DNA of 64,000 bases. It comes from Streptomyces rhizoryzae. Lineage in GTDB: Bacteria; Actinomycetota; Actinomycetes; Streptomycetales; Streptomycetaceae. Numbering within the stretch: position 1 is the first letter of the stretch; every line of letters starts with the position of its first letter. The translations under genes and the position numbers were made by a program. Positions 1 through 8,608 of the stretch are shown here, one piece after another. The notes beneath the pieces are model-generated. The model was given only the letters and a program-made list of their open reading frames with translations, was not told the DNA's origin and searched no databases. Where the stretch lies: assembly GCF_023155275.1 (NCBI RefSeq), contig NZ_JALMUV010000019.1:56669-120668 (forward strand). Reading direction: 5' to 3'.

Positions 1-1
1 C

Positions 2-955
2 CCGGAGCTCCGGCAGAACCGCTGCTTCCTCTACCACGTCATCGGGGGCGGCACCGGCGACTGGGACGTGCCGCTCGGCGGGATGGGCGCGCTGACCGAC
101 GCGCTGGCCGGCGCCGCCCGCCGGGCCGGCGCCGAGCTGGTCACCGGGTGCCCGGTCACCGCACTGGCCACCGACGGCCGCTCCGCGGAGGTCACCACCG
201 GGGACGGGCGCACGATCGCCGCCCGCCGCGTCCTGGTCAACGCCGCCCCCCGCGAACTGGCCCGCCTGCTCGGCGAGCCCGAACCGCCGGCCGCCGACGG
301 GTCCCAGCTCAAGGTCAACATGCTGCTCACCCGGCTGCCCCGGCTCCGCGACCGGCACACCGACCCCCGGGAGGCGTTCTCCGGCACCTTCCACATCGCC
401 GAGGGCTACGGCCAGTTGGAGGCCGCCTACCAGGAGGCGGCGGCCGGCCGGCTGCCCGCCGCCCCGCCCTCGGAGATCTACTGCCACTCCCTGACCGACC
501 CCGCGATCCTGGGCGCCGACCTGGTCCGCCGCGGCTACCACACCCTCACCCTCTTCGGCCTGCACACCCCCGCCCGCCTGTTCGCGGCCGACCACGACGC
601 CACCCGCGACCGGCTGCTGGCCGCCACCCTCGCCCAGCTGGACGCCCACCTCGCCGAACCGCTCGCCGACTGCCTGGCCCTGGACGCCGACGGCCGCCCC
701 TGCGTCGAGGCCCGCACGCCGCTGGACCTGGACCGCGAACTGCGGCTGCCCGGCGGCAACATCTTCCACCGCGAGCTGGCCTTCCCCTACGCGCCCGACG
801 AGGACGCCCTGACCACCCCCGCCGCCCGCTGGGGCGTGGCCACCGCCCACCCCGCCGTCCTCCTGTGCGGCGCCGGCGCCCTCCGCGGCGGCGGCGTCAG
901 CGGCATTCCCGGCCACAACGCGGCCATGGCCGTACTGGAGGAAGCGGCGGGGTGA
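2..955 (+). CDS. FAD-dependent oxidoreductase, phytoene desaturase/PYROXD2-like (5' truncated)
   Basis: This is the C-terminal part of a flavin amine oxidase-fold protein. The reading frame is open to the window edge, so the N-terminal Rossmann GxGxxG motif lies outside. The visible portion has the substrate-side motif YHVIGGGTGDWDVPLGG near the left edge and ends with the FAD-contacting CGAGALRGGGVSGIPGHNAA segment. The GTG at 68 is probably internal, because the upstream codons already read as family sequence. PYROXD2/CrtI-type enzymes oxidise hydrophobic substrates using FAD. The substrate here cannot be told, and no carotenoid genes are in view. The gene lies 100 nt before the nitronate monooxygenase gene on the same strand. 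Confidence 0.75.
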   Translation, partial: PELRQNRCFLYHVIGGGTGDWDVPLGGMGALTDALAGAARRAGAELVTGCPVTALATDGRSAEVTTGDGRTIAARRVLVNAAPRELARLLGEPEPPAADGSQLKVNMLLTRLPRLRDRHTDPREAFSGTFHIAEGYGQLEAAYQEAAAGRLPAAPPSEIYCHSLTDPAILGADLVRRGYHTLTLFGLHTPARLFAADHDATRDRLLAATLAQLDAHLAEPLADCLALDADGRPCVEARTPLDLDRELRLPGGNIFHRELAFPYAPDEDALTTPAARWGVATAHPAVLLCGAGALRGGGVSGIPGHNAAMAVLEEAAG

Positions 956-994
956 CCCGGCCGCGCGGTCGATCAACTGCCCTTGCCGGGCAAG

Positions 995-1015
995 TTTCTG
1001 ACGTAGCATCAGAAA
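995..1015. promoter_or_regulatory. Palindromic operator upstream of nitronate monooxygenase
   Basis: Inverted repeat TTTCTGA-N7-TCAGAAA, with core CTGACGTAGCATCAG at 998-1012, lies 40 nt before the next start codon. The same core with perfect symmetry recurs at 11053-11067. Size and symmetry suit a TetR-family dimer. No TetR gene is in the window, so the regulator is unidentified. Confidence 0.6.
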
Positions 1016-1055
1016 ATCTCTTCCCTCGGGCGGCGGGCTGCGGCATCCTGCGCGC

Positions 1056-2159
1056 ATGCAGACGGAGCTGAGCAACGCGCTGGGAGCCGAGCACGCCGTC
1101 TTCGGGTTCACGCCGTTCCCCGCGGTGGCCGCGGCGATCACCCGGGCCGGCGGCTTCGGGGTGCTCGGCGCGGTCCGCTACACCGCCCCCGGTGACCTGG
1201 CCCGCGACCTGGACTGGATGCAGGAGCACACCGACGGACTGCCCTACGGGCTGGACGTGGTGATGCCCGCCAAGAAGGTCGAGGGCGTCACCGAGGCCGA
1301 CGTCGAGGCGATGATCCCCGAGGAGCACCGGCGGTACACCGAGGCGCTTCTGGCGAAGTACGGCGTGCCGCCGCTCCCGCCCGGCGAGGCGTCCGGCTGG
1401 CGGATCACCGGCTGGATGGAGCAGGTCGCCCGCACCCAGCTCGACGTCGCCTTCGACTACCCGATCAAGCTGCTCGCCAACGCACTGGGCTCACCGCCCG
1501 CCGACGTCATCGAGCGCGCCCACGCGCACGACGTCCGGGTCGCCGCGCTGGCCGGCAGCCCGCGCCACGCCCGCCACCACAAGGCCGCCGGGATCGACGT
1601 CGTGGTGGCGCAGGGCTACGAGGCCGGCGGGCACACCGGCGAGATCGCGACCATGGTGCTCACCCCCGAGGTGGTGGCCGCCGTCGACCCGCTGCCGGTG
1701 CTCGCCGCGGGCGGTATCGGCACCGGCGAGCAGATCGCCGCCGGCCTCGCGCTCGGCGCGCAGGGCGTCTGGCTCGGCTCGATCTGGCTCACCACCGAGG
1801 AGGCCGATCTGCACTCCCGGCGGCTGACCGCGAAACTGCTCGCCGCGGGCCCCGGCGACACCGTCCGCTCCCGCGCCCTGACCGGGAAACCCGCCCGCCA
1901 GCTGCGCACCGCCTGGACCGACGCCTGGGACGACCCCGAGGGCCCCGGCACGCTGCCGATGCCGCTCCAGGGCCTGCTGGTCGCCGAGGCCAACTCCCGG
2001 ATCCAGCGGCACGAGGTCGAGCCGCTGCTCGGCACCCCGGTCGGCCAGATCGTCGGCCGGATGACCGCTGAACGCAGTGTCCAGGCCGTCTTCGACGACC
2101 TCACCCGCGGCTTCGAGCGGGCCATCGACCGCATCAACCGGATCGCCGGACGCGCCTGA
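1056..2159 (+). CDS. Nitronate monooxygenase (2-nitropropane dioxygenase family)
   Basis: A 367-aa TIM-barrel FMN enzyme of the usual family length. The FMN phosphate-binding loop AAGGIGTG is at residues 217-224, and the conserved AQGYEAGGHTG segment carries His193. The family oxidises alkyl nitronates such as propionate 3-nitronate. In actinobacterial acyl-CoA loci members are often annotated only by fold and may have another redox role. The ATG at 1056 is the first in-frame start after the palindrome at 995-1015. The acyl-CoA synthetase gene follows 38 nt later, so the two are probably one transcript. Confidence 0.85.
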   Translation: MQTELSNALGAEHAVFGFTPFPAVAAAITRAGGFGVLGAVRYTAPGDLARDLDWMQEHTDGLPYGLDVVMPAKKVEGVTEADVEAMIPEEHRRYTEALLAKYGVPPLPPGEASGWRITGWMEQVARTQLDVAFDYPIKLLANALGSPPADVIERAHAHDVRVAALAGSPRHARHHKAAGIDVVVAQGYEAGGHTGEIATMVLTPEVVAAVDPLPVLAAGGIGTGEQIAAGLALGAQGVWLGSIWLTTEEADLHSRRLTAKLLAAGPGDTVRSRALTGKPARQLRTAWTDAWDDPEGPGTLPMPLQGLLVAEANSRIQRHEVEPLLGTPVGQIVGRMTAERSVQAVFDDLTRGFERAIDRINRIAGRA

Positions 2160-2197
2160 CCCCGCCCGGCCGAGGAGGACCCCAGGAGGGCACCGCC

Positions 2198-3748
2198 ATG
2201 ACCGACACGCCCAACGGCTTCTGGGCGCAGGCCACCGCCGACCCCGGCCGGACGGTCCTGATCGCCCCGGACGGCGCCGAGTGGACCGCCGGACGGCTGC
2301 ACGCCGCCGCCAACCGGCTCGTCCACGGCCTGCGCGCCGCCGGACTGGAACGAGGTGACGCGTTCGCCGCCGTCCTCCCCAACGGGGTGGAGTTCTTCAC
2401 CGCCTACCTCGCCGCCGCCCAGGCCGGCTTCTACCTCGTCCCGGTCAACCACCACCTCGTCGGCCCGGAGATCGCCTGGATCGTCGCCGACTCCGGCGCC
2501 AAGGTGCTGATCGCCCACGAGCGGTTCGGTGACGCGGCCCGGGCCGCCGCCGACGAGGCCGGCCTTCCGGCCGCCCGGCGGTACGCCGTCGGCACGGTCC
2601 GCGGCTTCCGCCCGTACGCCGAACTCCTGGCCGGGCAGCCGGAGTCCGCGCCCGGGGACCGCACCCTGGGCTGGGTGATGAACTACACCTCCGGCACCAC
2701 CGGGCGCCCGCGCGGCATCCGCCGCCCGCTGCCCGGCAAACCCCCCGAGGAGACCTACCTCGGCGGCTTCCTCGCCATCTTCGGCATCCGCCCGTTCGAC
2801 GGCAACGTCCACCTGGTGTGCTCGCCGCTCTACCACACCGCCGTCCTCCAGTTCGCCGGCGCCTCCCTGCACCTGGGGCACCGCGTCGTCCTGATGGACA
2901 AGTGGGCGCCGGAGGAGATGCTGCGCCTGATCGAGCGGCACCGGTGCACCCACACCCATATGGTCCCCACCCAGTTCCACCGCCTCCTCGCGCTCCCGGC
3001 GGAGGGCCGCGGCCGCTACGACGTGTCGTCGATGCGGCACGCCCTGCACGGCGCCGCGCCCTGCCCCGACCACGTCAAACGCGCGATGATCGACTGGTGG
3101 GGCGGGTGCGTGGAGGAGTACTACGCGGCCAGCGAGGGCGGCGGGGCCTTCGCGACCGCCGAGGACTGGCTGAAGAAGCCCGGGACGGTCGGCCGGGCCT
3201 GGCCGATCAGTGAGATCGCGGTCTTCGACGACGACGGCACCCGGCTGCCGGCCGGCCAACTGGGCACCGTCTACCTGAAGATGACCACCGGGGGCTTCTC
3301 GTACCACAAGGACGAGGGCAAGACCCGGAAGAACCGCATCGGCGACTTCTTCACCGTCGGCGACCTCGGCTACCTCGACGAGGACGGCTACCTCTTCCTC
3401 CGCGACCGCAAGATCGACATGATCATCTCCGGCGGGGTCAACATCTACCCCGCGGAGATCGAGTCGGTGCTCCTGGCCCACCCCGCCGTCGCCGACGCCG
3501 CCGCCTTCGGCATCCCGCACGACGACTGGGGCGAGGAGGTCAAGGCGGTGGTCGAACCGGCCGAGGGCCACCGGCCCGGCCCGGAGCTGGCCGCCGCGCT
3601 CCTCGACCACTGCGCCCGCCGCCTGGCGGGCTACAAACGCCCCCGCTCCGTCGACTTCACCACCGCCCTGCCCCGCGACCCCAACGGCAAGCTCTACAAG
3701 CGGCGGCTGCGCGACCCGTACTGGGAGGGGCGCGAACGCGCCGTCTAG
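2198..3748 (+). CDS. AMP-dependent acyl-CoA synthetase (FadD-like)
   Basis: A 516-aa member of the ANL superfamily, which activates a carboxylic acid to acyl-AMP and then to the CoA thioester. The P-loop motif YTSGTTGRPRG is at about residue 163. The C-terminal domain has DRKIDMIISGGVNIYPAEIE, and the terminal NGKLYKR supplies the catalytic lysine. Residues such as the SPLYHTA motif support a long-chain or complex acyl substrate rather than acetate. The ATG at 2198 follows an AGGAGG-type site. It is probably cotranscribed with the nitronate monooxygenase gene. The acid substrate is not determinable from sequence alone. Confidence 0.88.
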   Translation: MTDTPNGFWAQATADPGRTVLIAPDGAEWTAGRLHAAANRLVHGLRAAGLERGDAFAAVLPNGVEFFTAYLAAAQAGFYLVPVNHHLVGPEIAWIVADSGAKVLIAHERFGDAARAAADEAGLPAARRYAVGTVRGFRPYAELLAGQPESAPGDRTLGWVMNYTSGTTGRPRGIRRPLPGKPPEETYLGGFLAIFGIRPFDGNVHLVCSPLYHTAVLQFAGASLHLGHRVVLMDKWAPEEMLRLIERHRCTHTHMVPTQFHRLLALPAEGRGRYDVSSMRHALHGAAPCPDHVKRAMIDWWGGCVEEYYAASEGGGAFATAEDWLKKPGTVGRAWPISEIAVFDDDGTRLPAGQLGTVYLKMTTGGFSYHKDEGKTRKNRIGDFFTVGDLGYLDEDGYLFLRDRKIDMIISGGVNIYPAEIESVLLAHPAVADAAAFGIPHDDWGEEVKAVVEPAEGHRPGPELAAALLDHCARRLAGYKRPRSVDFTTALPRDPNGKLYKRRLRDPYWEGRERAV

Positions 3749-3851
3749 CGGCGCGGGCCGCCGCCGCGCGGACCCGGCGGCGGGCGCGCCGGCCCTGCGC
3801 CGCCCCGCCCGGTGCCTTGACCCGCCCCCGGGCGGCCTCCAGGATCTCGGC

Positions 3852-5414
3852 ATGACGGAAGCCATGGAGGCCCTGGAGGGCGCGCGCGGCAACACGGTGG
3901 ACGGGATCCTGCGGCGCAGTGCACGCCGGGTGCCGGAGCGGACGGCGGTGCGCTACGCCGGGCGCGCCTGGACCTACCGCGAGCTGGACGGGGCGGTGAC
4001 CGCCGCCGCCCGGCTGCTGCTGTCCCGGGGCCTGCGCCCGGGGGACCGGGTGGCGTCCTACGGGCGCAACTCCGACGCGTACCTGATCGGCTTCCTGGCC
4101 TGCGCCCGCGCCGGACTGGTGCACGTACCGGTCAACCACGCCCTGACCGGCGGTGAACTGGACTACCTCCTGGGCCAGTCGGGCAGCGCGCTCGTCCTCA
4201 CCGACCCGGACCTGGCCCCCCGGCTGCCGGCGGACGTGCCGGCCCTGCCGCTGCACGGGGCGCCGGACGGGCTGCTGGAGCGGCTGGCGGCGGGGGCGGG
4301 GGACGCCGGGCCGGCCGGGGAGGGCCCGCTGCCCGCGGTGGGCGGCGACGCCCTCGTCCAGCTCCTCTACACCTCGGGCACCACCGCGCTCCCCAAGGGC
4401 GCGATGATGACCCACCGCGCCCTGGTGCACGCGTACACCAGCGCGATCGTCGCCCTCGACCTCGCGGAGACCGACCGCCCCGTCCACGCGCTGCCGCTCT
4501 ACCACTCCGCCCAGATGCACGTCTTCCTGCTGCCCTACCTGGCGGTGGGCGCGGAGAACACCGTCCTGGACGGGCCGGACCCGGAGCGGATCCTGGCACT
4601 GGCCGAGGAGGGCCGCGCGGACAGCCTGTTCGCCCCGCCGACGGTGTGGATCGCGCTCGCCGGCCACCCCGGCTTCGGCACCCGCGACCTGAGCGGGCTG
4701 CGGAAGGCGTACTACGGCGCGTCGGTCATGCCGGTGCCGGTCCTGGAACGGCTCCGCGAGCGGCTGCCGGACCTCGCCTTCTACAACTGCTTCGGGCAGA
4801 GCGAGATCGGCCCGCTGGCGACCGTGCTGCGGCCGGAGGAGCACGCGGGCCGGATGGACTCCTGCGGGCGCCCGGTGCTGTTCGTGGAGGCCCGGGTGGT
4901 CGGCGAGGACGGCCGGGAGGTGCCGGACGGCACCCGGGGCGAGATCGTCTACCGCTCACCGCAGCTGTGCACGGGCTACTGGGACAAGCCGGAGGAGACC
5001 GCCGAGGCGTTCCGGGACGGCTGGTTCCACTCCGGCGACCTCGCCGTCCGGGACGCGGAGGGCTACTTCACGGTGGTCGACCGGGTCAAGGACGTCATCA
5101 ACTCCGGCGGGGTGCTCGTCGCCTCGCGCCAGGTCGAGGACGCGCTGTACACGCATCCGCAGGTGGCCGAGGCCGCGGTCATCGGCCTGCCGGACGAGCG
5201 GTGGATCGAGGCGGTGACGGCGGTGGTGGTCCGGCGCGCCGACGGGGCGGGCGGGGCCGGTGCGGTGACCGAGGCGGAGCTGATCGCCGTGGCGCGGGCC
5301 CGGCTCGCGCCGTTCAAGGTGCCCAAGCGGGTGCTGTTCGTGGACGCGCTGCCGCGCAACGCCAGCGGCAAGGTCCTCAAGCGTGCGCTGCGCGAGCGGT
5401 TCGGCACCCGCTGA
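3852..5414 (+). CDS. Second AMP-dependent acyl-CoA synthetase (FadD-like)
   Basis: A 520-aa ANL enzyme with P-loop LLYTSGTTALPKGAMMTH near residue 171, the adenine-binding YNCFGQSE motif, and the C-terminal ASGKVLKRALRERF lysine motif. It is distinct from the preceding synthetase and is separated from it by 103 nt, so it may have its own promoter or belong to the same operon. The family forms acyl-CoA from fatty or branched acids at the cytosolic face of the membrane. Three separate FadD-type genes within 11 kb suggest a dedicated acid-catabolic locus rather than general fatty-acid activation. Confidence 0.87.
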   Translation: MTEAMEALEGARGNTVDGILRRSARRVPERTAVRYAGRAWTYRELDGAVTAAARLLLSRGLRPGDRVASYGRNSDAYLIGFLACARAGLVHVPVNHALTGGELDYLLGQSGSALVLTDPDLAPRLPADVPALPLHGAPDGLLERLAAGAGDAGPAGEGPLPAVGGDALVQLLYTSGTTALPKGAMMTHRALVHAYTSAIVALDLAETDRPVHALPLYHSAQMHVFLLPYLAVGAENTVLDGPDPERILALAEEGRADSLFAPPTVWIALAGHPGFGTRDLSGLRKAYYGASVMPVPVLERLRERLPDLAFYNCFGQSEIGPLATVLRPEEHAGRMDSCGRPVLFVEARVVGEDGREVPDGTRGEIVYRSPQLCTGYWDKPEETAEAFRDGWFHSGDLAVRDAEGYFTVVDRVKDVINSGGVLVASRQVEDALYTHPQVAEAAVIGLPDERWIEAVTAVVVRRADGAGGAGAVTEAELIAVARARLAPFKVPKRVLFVDALPRNASGKVLKRALRERFGTR

Positions 5415-5433
5415 GCGGCGCGCGGCGGACGCG

Positions 5434-5472
5434 GTGTCAGTGCCCGCTGCCATGCTGGGGAACGGCACTGAC
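5434..5472 (+). promoter_or_regulatory. Hairpin / weak damage-type promoter ahead of VOC gene
   Basis: A perfect 9-bp inverted repeat GTCAGTGCC-N19-GGCACTGAC lies at 5436-5472. The left arm is embedded in GTGTCAGTG-N8-CATGCT (5434-5456), which matches the RecA-independent damage-promoter consensus except at two key positions. It could be a terminator for the upstream synthetase, an operator, or a weak promoter. Confidence 0.35.
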
Positions 5473-5495
5473 GACCGTGTGATCGGAGCACCCTC

Positions 5496-6296
5496 ATGCT
5501 GACGACCCGCTACGTCCCCGGCGCGCCGAACTGGCTCGATCTCGGCGCCCCCGATGTCGACGCCGCCGCGGCGTTCTACGCCGCGGTGTTCGGCTGGACG
5601 TTCCACTCGGCCGGCCCGCAGGGCGGCGGCTACGGCTTCTTCCAGCTCGACGGGAGGACCGTCGGCGCGGTCGGCCCGCTGTCGGAGGAGGGCGCGGCAC
5701 CGGCCTGGACGGTGTACTTCCACACCACCGACGCGGACGCCACCTGCGCGGCGGTGGAGCAGGCCGGCGGCCGGGTCCGGGCCGCGCCGATGGACGTCTT
5801 CACGGCCGGCCGGCTGGCCCAGCTCACCGACCCCACCGGCGCCGACTTCGCCGTCTGGCAGCCCGGCGACGTCGCCGGCCTGGACGTGGTCATGGAGCCG
5901 AACACCCTGTGCTGGACGGAGCTGTACACCACCGACGTCGCCGCGGCCCAGGGCTTCTACCGCACGGTCTTCCGGTGGAGCCACCGCGACGTGCCCACCG
6001 GCGGCGAGGTCGGCTACAGCCTCGTCTCCGCGCCCGGCGGGGGCGTGGGGGAGGACACCGCGCACGGCGGCATCCTCCAGCTCCCGCAGCAGAATCTGGA
6101 CGCCGGTTCGACGTCCGAGTGGCATCCGTACTTCGGCGTCACCGACTGCGACGCCGGCTATGCGGCGGCGCTCGAAGCGGGCGCCGGGGTCCTCATCCCG
6201 CCGATGGACGCCCCCGGCGTCGGCCGCCTGGCGATGGTGACGGACCCGGCGGGCGCCCCGTTCGCGATGATCAAGGGGGATCCGTCGACGGCCTGA
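5496..6296 (+). CDS. VOC-superfamily protein with two glyoxalase-like domains
   Basis: A 266-aa protein made of two tandem vicinal-oxygen-chelate domains, about residues 8-120 and 133-260. Each begins with the fold's typical pattern: PNWLDLGAPDVDAAAAFYAAVFGW, then LCWTELYTTDVAAAQGFYRTVFRW. This matches the antigen CFP30B / hydroxylase-like group common in Streptomyces. Members may bind a metal and small molecules, but most have no proven reaction. No partner gene indicates the substrate. The ATG at 5496 follows GGAGCACCCTC. It converges on paaK with 54 nt between the stops. Confidence 0.82.
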   Translation: MLTTRYVPGAPNWLDLGAPDVDAAAAFYAAVFGWTFHSAGPQGGGYGFFQLDGRTVGAVGPLSEEGAAPAWTVYFHTTDADATCAAVEQAGGRVRAAPMDVFTAGRLAQLTDPTGADFAVWQPGDVAGLDVVMEPNTLCWTELYTTDVAAAQGFYRTVFRWSHRDVPTGGEVGYSLVSAPGGGVGEDTAHGGILQLPQQNLDAGSTSEWHPYFGVTDCDAGYAAALEAGAGVLIPPMDAPGVGRLAMVTDPAGAPFAMIKGDPSTA

Positions 6297-6306
6297 CCCG
6301 CCGGGC

Positions 6307-6321
6307 CCCGGGCCGCCCGGG
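6307..6321. terminator. Short GC hairpin between convergent genes
   Basis: CCCGGG-CCG-CCCGGG lies between the VOC gene and paaK stop codons. Position and symmetry suggest bidirectional termination; there is no U-tract, as is usual in Streptomyces. Confidence 0.35.
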
Positions 6322-6350
6322 CCGGCGCCGCCCGTCCCGCCGGCCCGGTG

Positions 6351-7721
6351 TCACCCCTCCCGCCGCGCGTCCACGATCCGCTTGAACTTCCCCACCGAGC
6401 GCTCCAGGGTCTCCGGATCGACGATCTCGACCGCGACCGTGACGCCGATCCCGTCCTTGACGCCGCGCGCGATCCGGCCGGCCGCCGCCGCGCGGTCGTC
6501 CGCCGTGGCATCCGGGCGGGCCTCGGCGCGGACGGTCAGCCGGTCCAGCCGGCCCTCCCGGGTCAGCCGCAGCTGGAAGTGGGGTGCGACGCCGGGCGTC
6601 CGCAGCACGATCTCCTCGATCTGGGCCGGGAAGAGATTGACCCCGCGCAGGATGATCATGTCGTCGCTGCGCCCGGTGATCTTCTCCATCCGGCGGAAGG
6701 CCGGCCGGGCGGTACCGGGCAGCAGCCGGGTCAGGTCCCGGGTGCGGTAGCGGACGATCGGCATGGCCTCCCTGGTGAGGGAGGTGAGGACCAGTTCGCC
6801 GTGCGCGCCGTCCGGGAGCACCTCGCCGGTGATCGGGTCGACGATCTCGGGCAGGAAGTGGTCCTCCCAGAGGTGCAGCCCGTCCTTGGTCTCCACGCAC
6901 TCCTGCGCCACGCCGGGGCCCATCACCTCCGACAGCCCGTAGATGTCCACCGCGTCGAGGGCGAACCGCTCCTCGATCTCCCGGCGCATCTCCTGCGTCC
7001 AGGGCTCGGCCCCGAAGACGCCCACCTTCAGCGAGGTGGTCCGCGGGTCGATGCCCTGCCGTTCGAACTCGTCCAGCAGGGTGAGCATGTACGACGGCGT
7101 CACCATGATGATCTCGGGCCGGAAGTCCTGGATGAGCTGCACCTGACGGCTGGTCATACCGCCGGAGGCCGGGACGACGGTGCAGCCGAGCCGCTCCGCC
7201 CCGTAGTGCGCGCCGAGCCCGCCGGTGAACAGCCCGTAGCCGTAGGCGATGTGCACGGTGTGGCCGGGTCGGCCGCCCGCCGCGCGGAGCGAACGGGCCA
7301 CCAGTTCAGCCCAGTTGGCGAGGTCCCGCTCGGTGTACCCGACGACGGTGGGCCGCCCGGTGGTGCCGCTGGACGCGTGCAGCCGGCGGATCCGGTCCCT
7401 GGGCACCGCGAACATCCCGAACGGGTAGTGCGCCCGCAGGTCGTCCTTGACCGTGAACGGGAAGCGGGCCAGGTCGGCCACCGAGCGGCAGTCCTCGGGG
7501 TGCACCCCCGCCCGGTCGAAGGCCGTGCGGTAGAAGGGGACGTTGTCGTAGGCGTGGCGCAACGAGGCGCGCAGGCGGGTGAGTTGCAGGGCGTGCAGGG
7601 CGTCCGCCGAGAGCCGCTCGGCGTCCTCGCACCACTCGCCCCCGCAGGAGCCGCCCGCCGGTCCGCCGGGCGCCCGGCCGGTCGTCGTGCTGTCCGTCGC
7701 CGCTTCCGGCATGGATCTCAC
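6351..7721 (-). CDS. paaK: Phenylacetate-CoA ligase
   Basis: A 456-aa enzyme of the PaaK branch of the ANL superfamily, which activates phenylacetate with ATP and CoA as the first step of the aerobic phenylacetyl-CoA pathway. The characteristic P-loop HASSGTTGRPT is at residues 115-125. The C-terminal RGVNLFPAQIEE and SVGKFKRIVD motifs are also typical. The start is either GTG at 7721 or ATG at 7712. A perfect palindrome, CTACCGATCATTCGGTAG, ends 13 nt upstream. No paaABCDE epoxidase genes are adjacent, so this ligase stands alone here and would feed a pathway encoded elsewhere. Confidence 0.9.
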   Translation of the reverse strand: MRSMPEAATDSTTTGRAPGGPAGGSCGGEWCEDAERLSADALHALQLTRLRASLRHAYDNVPFYRTAFDRAGVHPEDCRSVADLARFPFTVKDDLRAHYPFGMFAVPRDRIRRLHASSGTTGRPTVVGYTERDLANWAELVARSLRAAGGRPGHTVHIAYGYGLFTGGLGAHYGAERLGCTVVPASGGMTSRQVQLIQDFRPEIIMVTPSYMLTLLDEFERQGIDPRTTSLKVGVFGAEPWTQEMRREIEERFALDAVDIYGLSEVMGPGVAQECVETKDGLHLWEDHFLPEIVDPITGEVLPDGAHGELVLTSLTREAMPIVRYRTRDLTRLLPGTARPAFRRMEKITGRSDDMIILRGVNLFPAQIEEIVLRTPGVAPHFQLRLTREGRLDRLTVRAEARPDATADDRAAAAGRIARGVKDGIGVTVAVEIVDPETLERSVGKFKRIVDARREG

Positions 7722-7733
7722 CGCCTCGTGTCC

Positions 7734-7751
7734 CTACCGATCATTCGGTAG
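7734..7751. promoter_or_regulatory. Perfect palindrome upstream of paaK, putative TetR-type operator
   Basis: CTACCGATCATTCGGTAG has 7-bp perfect arms around TCAT and lies 13 bp before the GTG start of paaK. Actinobacterial paa genes are known to be controlled by TetR-family PaaR at ACCG-N-CGGT type sites, so a PaaR-like repressor is the natural guess. No such gene lies nearby. Confidence 0.6.
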
Positions 7752-7833
7752 CCGCGTGCGGGTCCAAGTAATCAGCGCGCGGCGAACACGTCAAGAGGCG
7801 TGCCGCGGACGGTCCCCGGGTAGCGTCGGGCGC

Positions 7834-8529
7834 ATGGGTGACGTACAGAAGGTGCAGGTCGGTGACGTCCAGCTGGCATACCGGGTCTGGGGGGAGGCGG
7901 ACGCGCCCCCGGCGGTACTGCTGCACAGCCTCGGGGAGGACGGTGAGGACTGGCGCGGGGTGGTCGGCCGGCTCGCCACCACCCACCGGGTCTACGCCCC
8001 GGACCAGCGCGGACACGGCCGCAGCGACTGGCCGGGGGAGTACGGCTTCGAGCGCTGGCGGGACGACGCGATCGGCTTCGTGCAGGCGCTCGGCCTCGGC
8101 CCGGTCACGCTCATCGGCCACTCGGTGGGGGCGACCGCCGCCCTGCTGCTGGCCGCCCACCGGCCGGACCTGGTCGCGTACCTGGTCGCGGAGGAGCCCG
8201 CCCCGCCGGTGCCCGCCGAACCGCCGCAGGAGGTCCCAGCGCCGCCGCCAGGACCGGCGTCCTTCGACTGGCAGGCCAAGACCGCCGTGGTCGCCGAACG
8301 CAACGCCCCCGCGCCGCACTGGCACGCGGCCCTCGCCGGGATCACCGCCCCCACCCTGGTCATCTCCGGCGGTGCCACCAGCCCCATCCCCCCGCACCAC
8401 CTCGCCGAGCTGGCCGAGGCCATCCCCACCGCCCGGCTGGTGACCATCGAGGACGCCGGCCACCTCGTCCACGAGGACCGGCCCGGCGACTACCTGGCGG
8501 CGGTGACGTCCTTCCTGGCGGGGACGTGA
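7834..8529 (+). CDS. Alpha/beta hydrolase
   Basis: A 231-aa alpha/beta-hydrolase fold protein. The oxyanion segment LLHSLGEDGEDW is near residue 30, the nucleophile elbow GHSVGA has Ser97, and the late DAGHLVHED supplies the catalytic histidine. A proline-rich stretch (residues about 126-148) replaces part of the usual cap. The ATG at 7834 was chosen because the fold's first strand begins within ten residues; longer in-frame starts would run through the paaK promoter. It is divergent from paaK with about 110 nt between starts. The substrate is unknown. Confidence 0.82.
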   Translation: MGDVQKVQVGDVQLAYRVWGEADAPPAVLLHSLGEDGEDWRGVVGRLATTHRVYAPDQRGHGRSDWPGEYGFERWRDDAIGFVQALGLGPVTLIGHSVGATAALLLAAHRPDLVAYLVAEEPAPPVPAEPPQEVPAPPPGPASFDWQAKTAVVAERNAPAPHWHAALAGITAPTLVISGGATSPIPPHHLAELAEAIPTARLVTIEDAGHLVHEDRPGDYLAAVTSFLAGT

Positions 8530-8608
8530 CCGCCGCGGGCCGGTGGCCCGTAAGCTGCCACCGGCAGGGGCCCCCGCGAGGGGCCGACGCAGCGACGAAA
8601 GGGCCGAT

